Of a DNA stretch of 64,000 nucleotides, positions 16,684-24,886 are shown piece after piece. A program made the position numbers and the translations under genes. The notes under the pieces are model-generated. The model was not told the DNA's origin. It did no database searches and saw nothing but the letters and a program-made list of their open reading frames with translations. The stretch comes from Ectobacillus funiculus (GTDB lineage: Bacteria; Bacillota; Bacilli; Bacillales; Bacillaceae_G): NCBI RefSeq assembly GCF_042429435.1, contig NZ_JBHMAF010000180.1; one strand, 5' to 3'. Position 1 is the first letter of the stretch, and each line of letters opens with the position of its first letter.

Positions 16684-17830
16684 TATAAGTCGAACTAAAT
16701 AATCGCCTTTTCTCTCCCTGTGTTACAATTAAGGAAAAACAGGAACGAAATAGGGAGAGACGTAAAATGAAAACACAAGCAGCTGAATTAGAAACTGTCC
16801 AACAAGCTATGAAACAAACGAAAGATAAGCGAATGCATGAGCGTTATCAAGCGGTCTCTCTCTTTTTACAAGGCTACACGTATGCGCAAATTACTAAGAT
16901 TGTTGGTCGAAACGAAAAGACAGTGGGCGAATATGTGAGAGCGTATCGTAAGAATGGTCTCGAAGGGCTCATCAGACGAGCTTCTCCGGGTGCGCCACAT
17001 AAACTGACATCAGAACAAGAGAAAGAACTGATCGAAATGGTAGTACATTCTCTTCCGATTGATGTTGGATTTGCCACTCGTCATAATTGGACATTAGCAC
17101 TGATCGTGTCATTTGTAGAACAGAAGTGGCAGAAGAAGTACACCCTCCGTGGGATGTCTCGTCTTTTGAGCAGTCTAGGTCTTAGCTACTCAAAGGCCAC
17201 TTACACCTTGGCACAAGGAGATGCCNNNNNNNNNNGTGAAGAAACATTTCCTGCTTTAAAAAAAGATTGATTGACGAAAACATTGATCACCTGTTGTTTC
17301 AAGATGAATGCATGATTCGAGACTACCAAGCAGTTCAGTATACTTGGTTTTTACGCGGAAAACAGCGCAAGATTCCAACGTACGGCAAACACCATGGAGT
17401 AAAACTCATTGGCATCCTCAATTATGAAACAGGAAAAGTTCACTGCACAGAAGAAGAACGGTACGATGCAGAAGCATTTCTACGTTTTCTTCAGTATGTC
17501 CTGCAGCAATATCCAATCGGCAAAATTGTCATGGTGCTAGACAATGCACGGATTCACCACGGATTCACCATGCCAATCTCATTCATCCTTTTCTAGAGGA
17601 ACATAAAAACCGATTAGAATTTGTGTTTCTACCACCGTACAGCCCCGAAATGAACTTGATTGAAGGGCTGTGGAAGTGGCTGAAAAGTGCCGTTATTTAC
17701 AATGTGTTTCATGCTTCTGTAAGAGAAATTCGAAAACATGTGCAAGCATTCATTTCTTCTATTAACCAAACGCCGGAAGAAGTCATTAATAGACTGTGTA
17801 TCAGAATGTAAAAATTAAATTCAACTTATA
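16684..17830 (+). mobile_element. IS630-type insertion sequence (about 1147 bp as assembled)
   Basis: The ends are TATAAGTCGAACTAAATA on the left and, inverted, TATAAGTTGAATTTAATT on the right, flanked by duplicated TA (16682-16683 and 17831-17832), the hallmark of IS630/Tc1/mariner insertion. It carries one transposase gene in two frames, now broken. Ten N at 17226-17235 mean the true length may differ. It split repeat copy 3, so its borders are exact. Confidence 0.9.
16767..17811 (+). pseudogene. IS630-family transposase with frameshift site and disabling duplication
   Basis: The first frame has an HTH (YAQITKIVGRNEKTVGEYVR) and a linker, and ends at 17270. The second continues LIDENIDHLLFQDECMIRDY with the first catalytic Asp, VLDNARIHH with the second, and, in a third frame, PPYSPEMNLIEGLWKWLK with the catalytic Glu. 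The first shift lies at CTTTAAAAAAAG, a classic A-AAA-AAA slippery site, so -1 frameshifting could be programmed. The second shift comes from an 11-bp tandem duplication (CGGATTCACCA, about 17550-17571), which moves the Glu out of frame. An N gap lies within the first frame. The enzyme is almost surely inactive. Confidence 0.85.
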
Positions 17831-17862
17831 TAGAAATTTATACTTTCTTAAAGTGTAAAAAA
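17831..17862 (+). repeat. Dispersed post-terminator repeat, copy 3, right part
   Basis: Right end of copy 3 after the IS630-type element: TAGAAATTTATACTTTC, TTAAAGTGTAAAAAA. It joins the spoIIQ terminator. Confidence 0.85.
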
Positions 17863-17893
17863 GAAGCTCCTGAGATCAGCCTCAGGAGCTCCC
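17857..17893 (-). terminator. spoIIQ terminator
   Basis: AGCTCCTGAG-ATCAGC-CTCAGGAGCT, a perfect stem, followed on the minus strand by TCTTTTTTACAC and on the plus strand by CCCTTTTT. Confidence 0.9.
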
Positions 17894-17896
17894 TTT

Positions 17897-18766
17897 TTAT
17901 GGTGTTGTACTGTCTCCGGCTTCAGAAGATGTGTCGCTTTGAGAAGATGCATCTTCTTCAGTCGTTTGCTTCTTGCTATTATCAGAGGATGTGCTGTCCC
18001 CTTCTGTTTGTTTCTTTTCGTCCTTAGCAGGCTGCTTTTCTTCAGCTGGCTGAGTGCTGTTTTCCTTCGCTTCTGTGCTTGCTTGCTCTACTTTAATATC
18101 AGCAACTGATTTTTCAAAGTAGCTTTCTGGATTTACTGCAACATTGTCCTTGCGAATTTCAAAGTGAACATGGTTACCTGCGTCTTTGTTCAATTCATTC
18201 ATACCTGCTTTACCAAGTACATCGCCTTGTGATACTGTATCACCTTGCGCTACTTGCAGCTTGCCTAAGCTTTGGTAGAATGTTGAAATGCCATTTCCGC
18301 TTTCAACCGTTACAACATAACCGAGCAATGCGTCCTTTTCTGCCTTTGTCACTGTACCGCTTACTGCAGCTGTTACATCAAACGCTGAACCGTCCTTCGC
18401 TGCAAGATCAATACCAGTGTTAGCAGAGTACGTGTTGTTATAGAATACAAGTGCTTCTTCTTGCTCTTTTGCTTTCGCTTTGTCGTCATAGAATTTCGTT
18501 TTCACTACAACCTGATCTGCATCAGCTACCGGCATTTTCACGATTTCCGACGGGCTTGTTACCGAGATAGTCGGATTTTCCTGCTGGCTGCTGTATGGTG
18601 CAGATGGCTTTTGACTAAACTGCTTTGGATCCTTCGCTGCTTGATACCAAAGGGCTGCCGTCAAAATAATTGCTGCACACGCGATATAAAGGGTTGGAAA
18701 TACCCAGCGCTTTTGGAATAAGCGCACTACCTTTCGAGAAGATTGCTTTTTTTCTCCATCTCTCAT
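17897..18766 (-). CDS. spoIIQ: Forespore engulfment protein SpoIIQ
   Basis: 289 residues: a basic cytoplasmic tail, one transmembrane helix (about 24-44), a degenerate LytM/M23 domain (about 90-205) and a long Ser/Thr/Glu-rich low-complexity tail. SpoIIQ sits in the forespore membrane, binds mother-cell SpoIIIAH across the septum and anchors the engulfment and feeding channel. The second zinc motif is kept (NHVHFEI) but the first His of LytM enzymes is replaced in YSANTGIDLA, as in B. subtilis SpoIIQ, so it is structural and not a hydrolase. The ATG follows a GAGGTGATGATAG site. A sigma-F-like promoter lies 70-90 bases upstream. Confidence 0.95.
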   Translation of the reverse strand: MRDGEKKQSSRKVVRLFQKRWVFPTLYIACAAIILTAALWYQAAKDPKQFSQKPSAPYSSQQENPTISVTSPSEIVKMPVADADQVVVKTKFYDDKAKAKEQEEALVFYNNTYSANTGIDLAAKDGSAFDVTAAVSGTVTKAEKDALLGYVVTVESGNGISTFYQSLGKLQVAQGDTVSQGDVLGKAGMNELNKDAGNHVHFEIRKDNVAVNPESYFEKSVADIKVEQASTEAKENSTQPAEEKQPAKDEKKQTEGDSTSSDNSKKQTTEEDASSQSDTSSEAGDSTTP

Positions 18767-19103
18767 TCTATCATCACCTCAGCAATCATTTTGAACAAAT
18801 TTCCAACAAACTATACACGCCTAACTAAGTATTTTTCGACTTTTTCAGATAAATATACATAAAAATGTGTAGAATTTCCGAGGAAATACATGAAAGCTGC
18901 TGTAGGCTTTGGATTTTAGGCGGATTTACACATAAAAAAGCCAAAAAATTCGTTGTTTTTACAAGGATTTTCTCTTTTTTTTCACATGAATATATCTGTT
19001 ACAATGGAATTAGACAGCAAGAAAAGGTTTCACCTATAGTGACCAGATTGGAAGAGTAACAAATGCTAGCAGCAATCTATTAGGACTTGAAGGGGGTTTT
19101 TCT
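18767..19103. other. Divergent intergenic region spoIIQ / sirtuin gene
   Basis: 337 bases with the sigma-F-type promoter of spoIIQ on the left. The right part leads to the sirtuin gene; I see no repeat copy and no clear terminator. Confidence 0.45.
18829..18858 (-). promoter_or_regulatory. Sigma-F-type promoter for spoIIQ
   Basis: Minus strand GTATA (18858-18854), 15-base spacer, CGAAAAATAC (18838-18829). This fits the sigma-F pattern GYATA-15-GGNNANANT apart from the first -10 base. spoIIQ is a sigma-F gene in B. subtilis. Confidence 0.5.
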
Positions 19104-19817
19104 TTGAATAAGGCAGAACAATTAGCTTCACTCGTGCGAAATGCCAAGCATATGGTTGTATTAACTGGAGCGGGCATGAGTACGGAGAGCGGCATTCCTG
19201 ATTTTCGTTCATCTGAGGGCTTATGGAAGAAATATGATCCGTTTACCGTTTCGCATGTTGATACAATTGATAATGACTATGATGCCTTTCATAGCTTTTA
19301 CGGACAGCGAATCGCACAGCAGCTCCAGAATATTTCGCCTAATGAAGGACATAACATACTAGCACGCTGGGAAGCAGCAGGCATAGTGAAATTTCTCGCT
19401 ACGCAAAATGTGGAAAATTTACATCAAAGAGCCGGAAGCAAGAATGTTGCCCAGCTGCATGGCGGCCTAGATCATATTTACTGCCATCATTGCGGGACAC
19501 CATCCACGCTGGAGGCCTTCTTAGAAAAGAAGCCATGCTCATCATGTGGTGGAAGGCTGCGGCCTAACATCGTACTATTTGGGGAAATGCTGCCTCAGGA
19601 CGTATGGAGCCAGGCATTTACAGAAATCGCCCGCTCTGATTTATTGCTTATCATCGGGACAAGCCTGCGTGTATCACCGGTTAATCAATTACCGCTTGAG
19701 GCAAGAGGCAAGATTGCGATTATCAATATGGATGAAACACCATTTGACGACAAATTTGATCTTGTCATTCGTGAAAAAGCAGCTGAAGTGCTGCGTGAGG
19801 TGGAGTCGTTGTTGTAA
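19104..19817 (+). CDS. Sir2-family NAD-dependent protein deacylase (sirtuin)
   Basis: 237 residues. VVLTGAGMSTESGIPDFRS is the NAD-binding motif, ATQNVENLHQRAG the central motif and QLHGG holds the catalytic His. Four zinc Cys are present (YCHHC and CSSC). GTSLRVSPVN closes the Rossmann fold. The usual Asp of TQN-(I/V)-D is Glu here (TQNVENLH), a conservative change that may affect nicotinamide handling. Such enzymes remove acetyl or other acyl groups from lysines, for example on acetyl-CoA synthetase. The start is TTG at 19104 behind GAAGGGGGTTTTTC. It stands alone between spoIIQ and the nitrate module. Confidence 0.9.
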   Translation: MNKAEQLASLVRNAKHMVVLTGAGMSTESGIPDFRSSEGLWKKYDPFTVSHVDTIDNDYDAFHSFYGQRIAQQLQNISPNEGHNILARWEAAGIVKFLATQNVENLHQRAGSKNVAQLHGGLDHIYCHHCGTPSTLEAFLEKKPCSSCGGRLRPNIVLFGEMLPQDVWSQAFTEIARSDLLLIIGTSLRVSPVNQLPLEARGKIAIINMDETPFDDKFDLVIREKAAEVLREVESLL

Positions 19818-19853
19818 AGGAAGGGGCTGTATTCAGCACCTTCTTTTTGTTGT

Positions 19854-19917
19854 GAAAAAGAAGTCTCGCCGTTAGGCAAAAATTGCACCGATATTTTATC
19901 CTTAAAACACAAAAAAA
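19854..19917 (+). repeat. Dispersed post-terminator repeat, copy 4 (strongly deleted)
   Basis: Only pieces match: AGTCTCGCCGTTAGGC, AATTGCACCGATATTTTATC, CTTAAAACACAAAAAAA. It lies at the usual place, in front of the terminator of the next minus-strand gene. Confidence 0.5.
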
Positions 19918-19951
19918 CCACAAAGCTTTTATTGGAAGGTTGCTTTGCGGT
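19911..19951 (-). terminator. Terminator of the HTH/binding-protein regulator
   Basis: ACCACAAAGC pairs with GCTTTGCGGT (one mismatch) and is followed on the minus strand by TTTTTTT. Confidence 0.6.
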
Positions 19952-20062
19952 CTTATGCTCTCTTGTTTTACCTAGATAGAAACAAATACTATCGACAAAG
20001 TGATGCAGCTATATCCATTGGCTTTTATTTTGAGCGCTAAAATTTCAGTACCCTTTTTGAAC

Positions 20063-20998
20063 CTAAAGAGTCTCAAAAATCACTGAACCTGTTCTAGTTG
20101 TATCATATCCTTCAATACAGCTAATTTTATTTTTAAATTCAGTGGAGTTTAGAATCTTATGCATAGTTTGAATTAAGGATTCCTGTTCATCAGACTTTAA
20201 GATAACCAAATCGTAGTGTTCTTGAATGAGGGGAATAAAATCAACATTAACAATCTTTGCCTCTTTTTCAATGCCAACTCCTACATCCGCAAGCCCTTGA
20301 GCAACCGCAGTTGCTACGCTGAGATGATTACTTTCCTCGTTATGATAGCCCTGAATCGCTTTTGGAGACATATTACGAATCCGAATTTGTTCATCCAATA
20401 AAACTCGGGCACCTGCTCCCTTTTCACGATTGACAATCTTGATATCAGGTCTCGATAGGTCCTCCCAAGTTTTAATATTCTTTGGATTGCCAGATTTCAC
20501 ATAGAAGCCTGCCCATCTTGATACTAAGCGAATCACGATATAGGAACGTCCTGTGAGAATTTTTTTAATAAAAGGAAGATTGTATTCATTTGTATCCCCA
20601 TCAAACAAGTGAGTACTTACAATCGTGCATTTTCCATTGTACATTGAAATTAGGCTATTTAAGCTCCCGTTATAGTCACGTAAAGATTTAAAACCTTCTT
20701 TTTGAAGGTAGTTGGCTAGAATATCTAATGTTACATCTTGTCCACTTATAATAACAGCATCCTGTAATGAAGGCTCTAGCTTATGATCTTGACGATTTTC
20801 TCTGTTTAATGGTTTATGACTCTTAATATTTTTCGAGCGACTAATATATTGTTCTAAATCCACTGCATCGATCCGTTTTTGCCTGCCAACCTGGTAGGCA
20901 GGCAATTCACCTTTGTTAATTAAGTCGTACACGGTCAATTTAGAAACCCTTAGTAACTTTGAAACCTCTTCAGTTGTATATGAACGATTTTCTTCCAA
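20063..20998 (-). CDS. Transcriptional regulator: excisionase-type HTH fused to a periplasmic-binding-protein-like domain
   Basis: 311 residues. Residues 6-55 are an excisionase-type (HTH_17) DNA-binding domain (YTTEEVSKLLRVSKLTVYDL, GELPAYQVGRQKRI). From about residue 85 a binding-protein-like fold resembles the substrate domain of molybdate-type regulators (VIISGQDVTLDILANYL, IVNREKGAGARVLLDEQI, SVATAVAQGLADVGVGIE). It is likely to sense molybdate or tungstate, or a cofactor precursor. I chose TTG 20998 because AAAGGAGG lies 9 bases before it; the longer frame has no ribosome site. It is divergent from the nitrate reductase remnant, and a 30-bp block next to its start recurs before modA, a likely operator. 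Confidence 0.75.
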   Translation of the reverse strand: MEENRSYTTEEVSKLLRVSKLTVYDLINKGELPAYQVGRQKRIDAVDLEQYISRSKNIKSHKPLNRENRQDHKLEPSLQDAVIISGQDVTLDILANYLQKEGFKSLRDYNGSLNSLISMYNGKCTIVSTHLFDGDTNEYNLPFIKKILTGRSYIVIRLVSRWAGFYVKSGNPKNIKTWEDLSRPDIKIVNREKGAGARVLLDEQIRIRNMSPKAIQGYHNEESNHLSVATAVAQGLADVGVGIEKEAKIVNVDFIPLIQEHYDLVILKSDEQESLIQTMHKILNSTEFKNKISCIEGYDTTRTGSVIFETL

Positions 20999-21041
20999 AA
21001 TACACTGCCTCCTTTCTTTTATTTTATCCTTTTTTATTACA

Positions 21042-21120
21042 CTTTTCATAATTTTTTAAAACTGCGAAAATATTATTTTTATATTTATTTATTTGGTTAT
21101 ATTATTTTACTTAGCATTAA
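21042..21120. promoter_or_regulatory. Shared regulatory block A (regulator / nitrate reductase intergenic)
   Basis: CTTTTCATAATTTTTTAAAA then CTGCGAAAA, followed by AT-rich promoter-like DNA. Block B before modA matches 29 of the first 30 bases. The arms TTTTCATA and TGCGAAAA are an imperfect inverted repeat. A binding site for the regulator encoded next to it is the simplest reading. Confidence 0.6.
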
Positions 21121-21141
21121 AATAAGAGTTATCGTTTCATG

Positions 21142-21187
21142 AAACAAGCTAATCATCTATATACAACAGACGATTAGCTTGTTTTTT
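21142..21187 (+). terminator. Terminator-like hairpin in the leader of the nitrate reductase remnant
   Basis: AAACAAGCTAATC pairs with GATTAGCTTGTTT over a 17-base loop and is followed by T6. No plus-strand gene ends before it, so it may be a leader attenuator for the gene at 21240 or the end of a very short transcript. Confidence 0.6.
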
Positions 21188-22452
21188 CGGCTCATCCACA
21201 TTATGCATGGGAGCGGGAATGAAATGCTCGTGAACAAACATGACAAGAACAGTAAAAAGCGTCTGCCCGTATTGCGGCGTTGGCTGCGGAATCGTGCTTG
21301 AAGTATCTAACAACCGCGTGTTCAAGGTCAAAGGCAATAAAGAGCATCCCACCAATTTCGGGAGATTGTGTACAAAAGGAAACTCCTGTGCGCAGGCCAT
21401 CACTGAATCTGGGCGAATGGAATACGCATATCGCCGTCCCAATCGGAAGGATGAACCCGTCAAATTCAATATGGATGAAGCAATCTCTGAGACGGCAAGG
21501 CGATTACGGGCAATCCTTGATGAACATGGACCCGATGCCCTTTCTTTTTATGTATCGGGCCAAATGTCATTAGAGGCGCAATATCTCATCAACAAGCTGG
21601 CGAAGGGCTTTGTGCGCACCAATAATATTGAATCCAATTCACGCTTATGCATGGCCAGCGCCGGCAGCAGCTATAAGCTGTCGCTTGGAGCGGATGGTCC
21701 GCCAGGCTCGTATCAGGATATGGACCGTACAGACTTGTTTTTTGTCATTGGCGCAAACATGGCCGACTGTCATCCGATCCTGTTCCTTCGTGTCATGGAT
21801 AGGGTCAAGGCGGGCGCCAAACTGATTGTGGTGGATCCGCGCCGCAATGCTACCGCAGATAAGGCCTCGCTCTTTATGCAAATCAGACCCAGCACTGACC
21901 TCGCTCTGCTTAACGGTCTTTTACATTTGATTGTCAAAAATGGTCATACGGATCCAGACTTTATTGAGGAGCTCACCTCCGGCTGGGAAGGCATGCCCGA
22001 ATTTCTGGAGGATTAGCCTCCAGACAAGGTTGCCGAAATAACGGGGATCCCCGAAGCCGATATCCGCCAAGCGGCATTATGGATCGGCGAGTCACCTGAA
22101 TGGATGAGCTGCTGGACAATGGGGCTGAATCAAAGCTCACACGGTACATGGCACAGCAACGCGATCTGCAATCTGCATCTGGCTACCGGCAAAATCTGCC
22201 GCCCCGGCAGCGGCCCCTTCTCCCTCACTGGTCAACCGAATGCAATGGGCGGCCGGGAGATGGGTTATATGGGGCCCGGCTTACCTGGGCAGCGCTCCGT
22301 GCTTGTCGAGGACGACCGCCATTTTATCGAGGATATGTGGGGCATCCCTAGGGAATCGCTCCGCACCGAGGTAGGCACGGGCACGATCTCTATGTTCCAA
22401 AGCATGATCGCCGGGGACATCAAGGCGTGTTGGATTATTTGTACCAATCCGG

Positions 22453-22564
22453 TCGCTAGCACATTCGGCGCTGGGGATCCCCCTGATAACGGCGAAAGCT
22501 TCTGGCAGGCGCTGCAGGCTGACAACGCCCCTTGCTTGCCTGATCTTCGCTACACTGTCCTAGG
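22453..22564 (+). repeat. 112-bp direct repeat, first copy, in the nitrate reductase remnant
   Basis: Encodes ASTFGAGDPPDNGESFWQAL and on. The second copy at 22966-23077 is about 90% identical. The offset is 513 bp, exactly 171 codons. Confidence 0.9.
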
Positions 22565-22965
22565 ATTCGGTGATTCTAGCTACGATCTGTTTTGCAGGTT
22601 TGCACGCAATCTGGACATCCGTTTGGAGCAGCTTGGGGCTCAGCGCCTTAGAGGTCGCGTCGATTGTGATACCGATTTTGAAGAACAAGCCAATGAATGG
22701 ATTCACTCAATTGAGGAGGCATTAACCGCAGGGAATGGCTCCCCATCAGCAACAGCTTCCCTATCAACACACGCAGCGGAAGCGACGGCTACAGTTGAGA
22801 CTAAAGCGCGCGCCACGATTCTGCGGGCCTCACAAACAGGAAATGCAGAAGGCGCCGCAAACGACTGCGCCAAGAAATTGCAGGCAGCGGGTCATGACGT
22901 TCGCCTTGCCTGTATGGATTTCTATTCCATCACAGACCTATCTAAGGAGCGGTTAGTTCTGATGG

Positions 22966-23077
22966 TCGCAAGCACATTCGGTGCTGGGAATCCCCCTGAT
23001 AACGGCGAAGGCTTCTGGCAGGCGCTGCAGGCTGACAACGCGCCCCGCTTGCCTGATCTTCACTACGCCGTCCTAGG
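22966..23077 (+). repeat. 112-bp direct repeat, second copy
   Basis: Encodes ASTFGAGNPPDNGEGFWQAL and on; the reading frame is lost just after it. See the copy at 22453. Confidence 0.9.
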
Positions 23078-23782
23078 CTGTACTCAATATCCTCCAGTTC
23101 CAAAGCAACTCCGGACGAGGTTCATATCACAGTCTCAACTGTTCGTTATCCATTCAACGGGAAGATTAGGAAAGGGGTTTGTTCCACCTTCCTCGCAGAT
23201 CAGGCCAACTCTAATACAGAAGTCTCCATCTTCGTCCAGAAGGCTACACATTTCCGTCCGCCAGCGAATCCGGATGTGCCGATGATAATGGTCGGACCAG
23301 GAACCGGCATTGGACCATTCCGCGGCTTTCTCTATGAGCGCCAAGCAATCGGAGCAAAGGGGAAAAATTGGCTTATTTTCGGCGAACAACGCGCCGAATA
23401 CGATTTCTACTTTAAAGAGGAATTGGAGGCCATGCACAAGGACGGACTTCTTACGCGGCTAGATACCGCATTCTCACGTGATCAAGCTGAGAAGATCTAT
23501 GTTCAAACTCGGATGCTGGAACATGGAGCAGAGCTTTGGGCATGGCTTCAGGAAGGCGCGCACTTCTACATCTGCGGCGATGCAAGTAGGATGGCCAAAG
23601 AAGTAGAATCCACGTTGAAGCGCATTATCCAGCAGCACGGCGAGATGAGCAGCGCTGAAGCAGAAGTATATGTGAAGGAAATGGCAAAGTCTAAGAGATA
23701 CGCAAGGAATGTTTACTAGGACCAAGATTCATTGCGTAAAGAGGAACTATTATAAATGAGATGAGATTGCAAAATATAAGAG

Positions 23783-23820
23783 GACCGAGCATAGAAGACC
23801 CATCCATGCTTAGTCTTTCT
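23783..23820 (+). terminator. Possible terminator after the nitrate reductase remnant
   Basis: GACCGAGCAT can pair with ATGCTTAGTC with two weak positions, followed by TTTCTTACATTTTAAG. The T-rich tail merges with repeat copy 5. Confidence 0.4.
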
Positions 23821-23955
23821 TACATTTTAAGAAAGTATAAATTGCTAGCTATAAGACAATTCGACGTAGTGAGAAATTTTAGGAACAAAGTATAAGTGCA
23901 ACTACGCCTCTGTCTTCGCCCAAAGGCAGGGCTCGCTAATCGGCGAGTTTTCTTT
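23821..23955 (-). repeat. Dispersed post-terminator repeat, copy 5 (inverted)
   Basis: Full copy on the minus strand: TTTTAAGAAAGTATAAATTG, CAATTCGACGTAGTGAGAAA, GCAACTACGCCTCTGTCTTC, GGGCTCGCTAATCGGCGAG, TTTTCTTT. Its orientation follows the plus-strand gene before it, as in the other copies. Confidence 0.9.
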
Positions 23956-23961
23956 ACTACT

Positions 23962-24060
23962 CTTTTCATAATTTTTTAAAATTGCGAAAAATTCCATTTT
24001 ATATCTATTTATAATAAGTTATAATCAATTTTATCTTAATATTAAAGTGAGGATTATTAG
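23962..24060 (+). promoter_or_regulatory. Shared regulatory block B and modA promoter region
   Basis: CTTTTCATAATTTTTTAAAA then TTGCGAAAA repeats block A (21042). AT-rich promoter DNA with TATAAT-like boxes follows (TTATAATCAA near 24019), then the modA ribosome site. Confidence 0.6.
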
Positions 24061-24070
24061 GAGGTATATT

Positions 24071-24877
24071 ATGTTTAAGAAGTTAAATCTAGTAGTAAGT
24101 ATTATGGCGGCAGCTTTGTTGTTTGGCTGCTCCAACGGAAATTCCACGAGCGATCAAACAAACAAAAAGGAAGCAGCTCCAAAAGAAAAGGTAGAGTTGA
24201 CTATGTCAGCAGCAGCCAGCTTGCAAAATGCGCTCACTGATATTGAGAAGACCTATGAAAAAGATCACACTAACATTGATCTGAAATTTAACTTTGGAGC
24301 TTCAGGTGCTTTACAACAACAGATTAAACAAGGCGCTCCAGTAGATTTGTTCTTTTCAGCAGCAGAGGACAAGTTTGACGAGCTCGTTAAAGAAGGTCAA
24401 ATTGACCCAAAACAGGGCGTTGATTTAGTAGGAAACGAATTAGTGCTTATTGTACCAAAGGACTCAACAAAATCGATCAAAGACTTTGCAGATTTATCAG
24501 CACAAGCAGATAAAATTGCTTTAGGCACACCAGAAGCAGTACCAGCTGGAAAATATGCACAACAAACATTAGAAAAATTAAATATCTGGAATCAAGTAAG
24601 CAGCAAAGTGGTATATGCAAAAGATGTACGCCAAGTCCTTAGTTATGTAGAAACAGGGAACGTGGATGCAGGGATTGTATACAAAACAGATGCCTTAATT
24701 TCAGACAAAGTCAAAGTAGTCGCAACAGCTGATCCAAAGACGCATGACCCGATTATTTATCCAGTTGGCGTTGTAAAAGACACGAAACACCCGAAGGAAG
24801 CTGAAGAGTTCTATAAATACTTACAAAGCAAAGCAGCATTAAAAGTACTAGAACAGTACGGATTTGTAGCTGAATAA
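24071..24877 (+). CDS. modA: Molybdate ABC transporter substrate-binding lipoprotein
   Basis: 268 residues. The signal peptide ends in a lipobox (ALLFGCSNG), so the protein is a membrane-anchored lipoprotein. The mature part is a ModA-type binding protein: LTMSAAASLQNALTDIE, NFGASGALQQQIKQGAPVDL, FSAAEDKFDELV, ALGTPEAVPAGKYA and VETGNVDAGIVYKTDA, which give the oxyanion-binding Ser and Tyr positions. GGAGG lies 7-8 bases before ATG 24071. modB follows after 9 bases. No ATPase gene follows. The upstream block shared with the regulator at 20063 suggests control by molybdate supply to the nitrate reductase module. Confidence 0.93.
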   Translation: MFKKLNLVVSIMAAALLFGCSNGNSTSDQTNKKEAAPKEKVELTMSAAASLQNALTDIEKTYEKDHTNIDLKFNFGASGALQQQIKQGAPVDLFFSAAEDKFDELVKEGQIDPKQGVDLVGNELVLIVPKDSTKSIKDFADLSAQADKIALGTPEAVPAGKYAQQTLEKLNIWNQVSSKVVYAKDVRQVLSYVETGNVDAGIVYKTDALISDKVKVVATADPKTHDPIIYPVGVVKDTKHPKEAEEFYKYLQSKAALKVLEQYGFVAE

Positions 24878-24886
24878 GGAAAAGGG

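Larger units (their letters stand above)
21240..23719 (+). pseudogene. Assimilatory nitrate reductase fused to a CysJ-like flavoprotein reductase, broken and rearranged
   Basis: The N-terminal part is a molybdopterin oxidoreductase: CPYCGVGCGI and LCTKGNS give the 4Fe-4S motif, and ANMADCHPILFLRVMDR and VVDPRRNATADKA follow. A TAG at 22014 stops it, but the same frame goes on through WTMGLNQSSHGT and GQPNAMGGREMG to IICTNPVAS. There it jumps into a flavodoxin domain (STFGAG). Flavodoxin halves appear in the wrong order, with a 112-bp direct repeat (22453 and 22966). A frameshift near 23080 leads to an FAD/NADPH reductase end (GVCSTFLAD, MVGPGTGIGPFRGFLYERQ, FYICGDASRM). Such fusions move electrons from NADPH to nitrate. 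It is GC-richer than its neighbours, which suggests transfer. Confidence 0.85.

Noticed and set aside
17897..18766. SpoIIQ as an active M23 peptidase
   Set aside because: The first metal-binding His is missing in the NTGID position; only the HVH motif remains.
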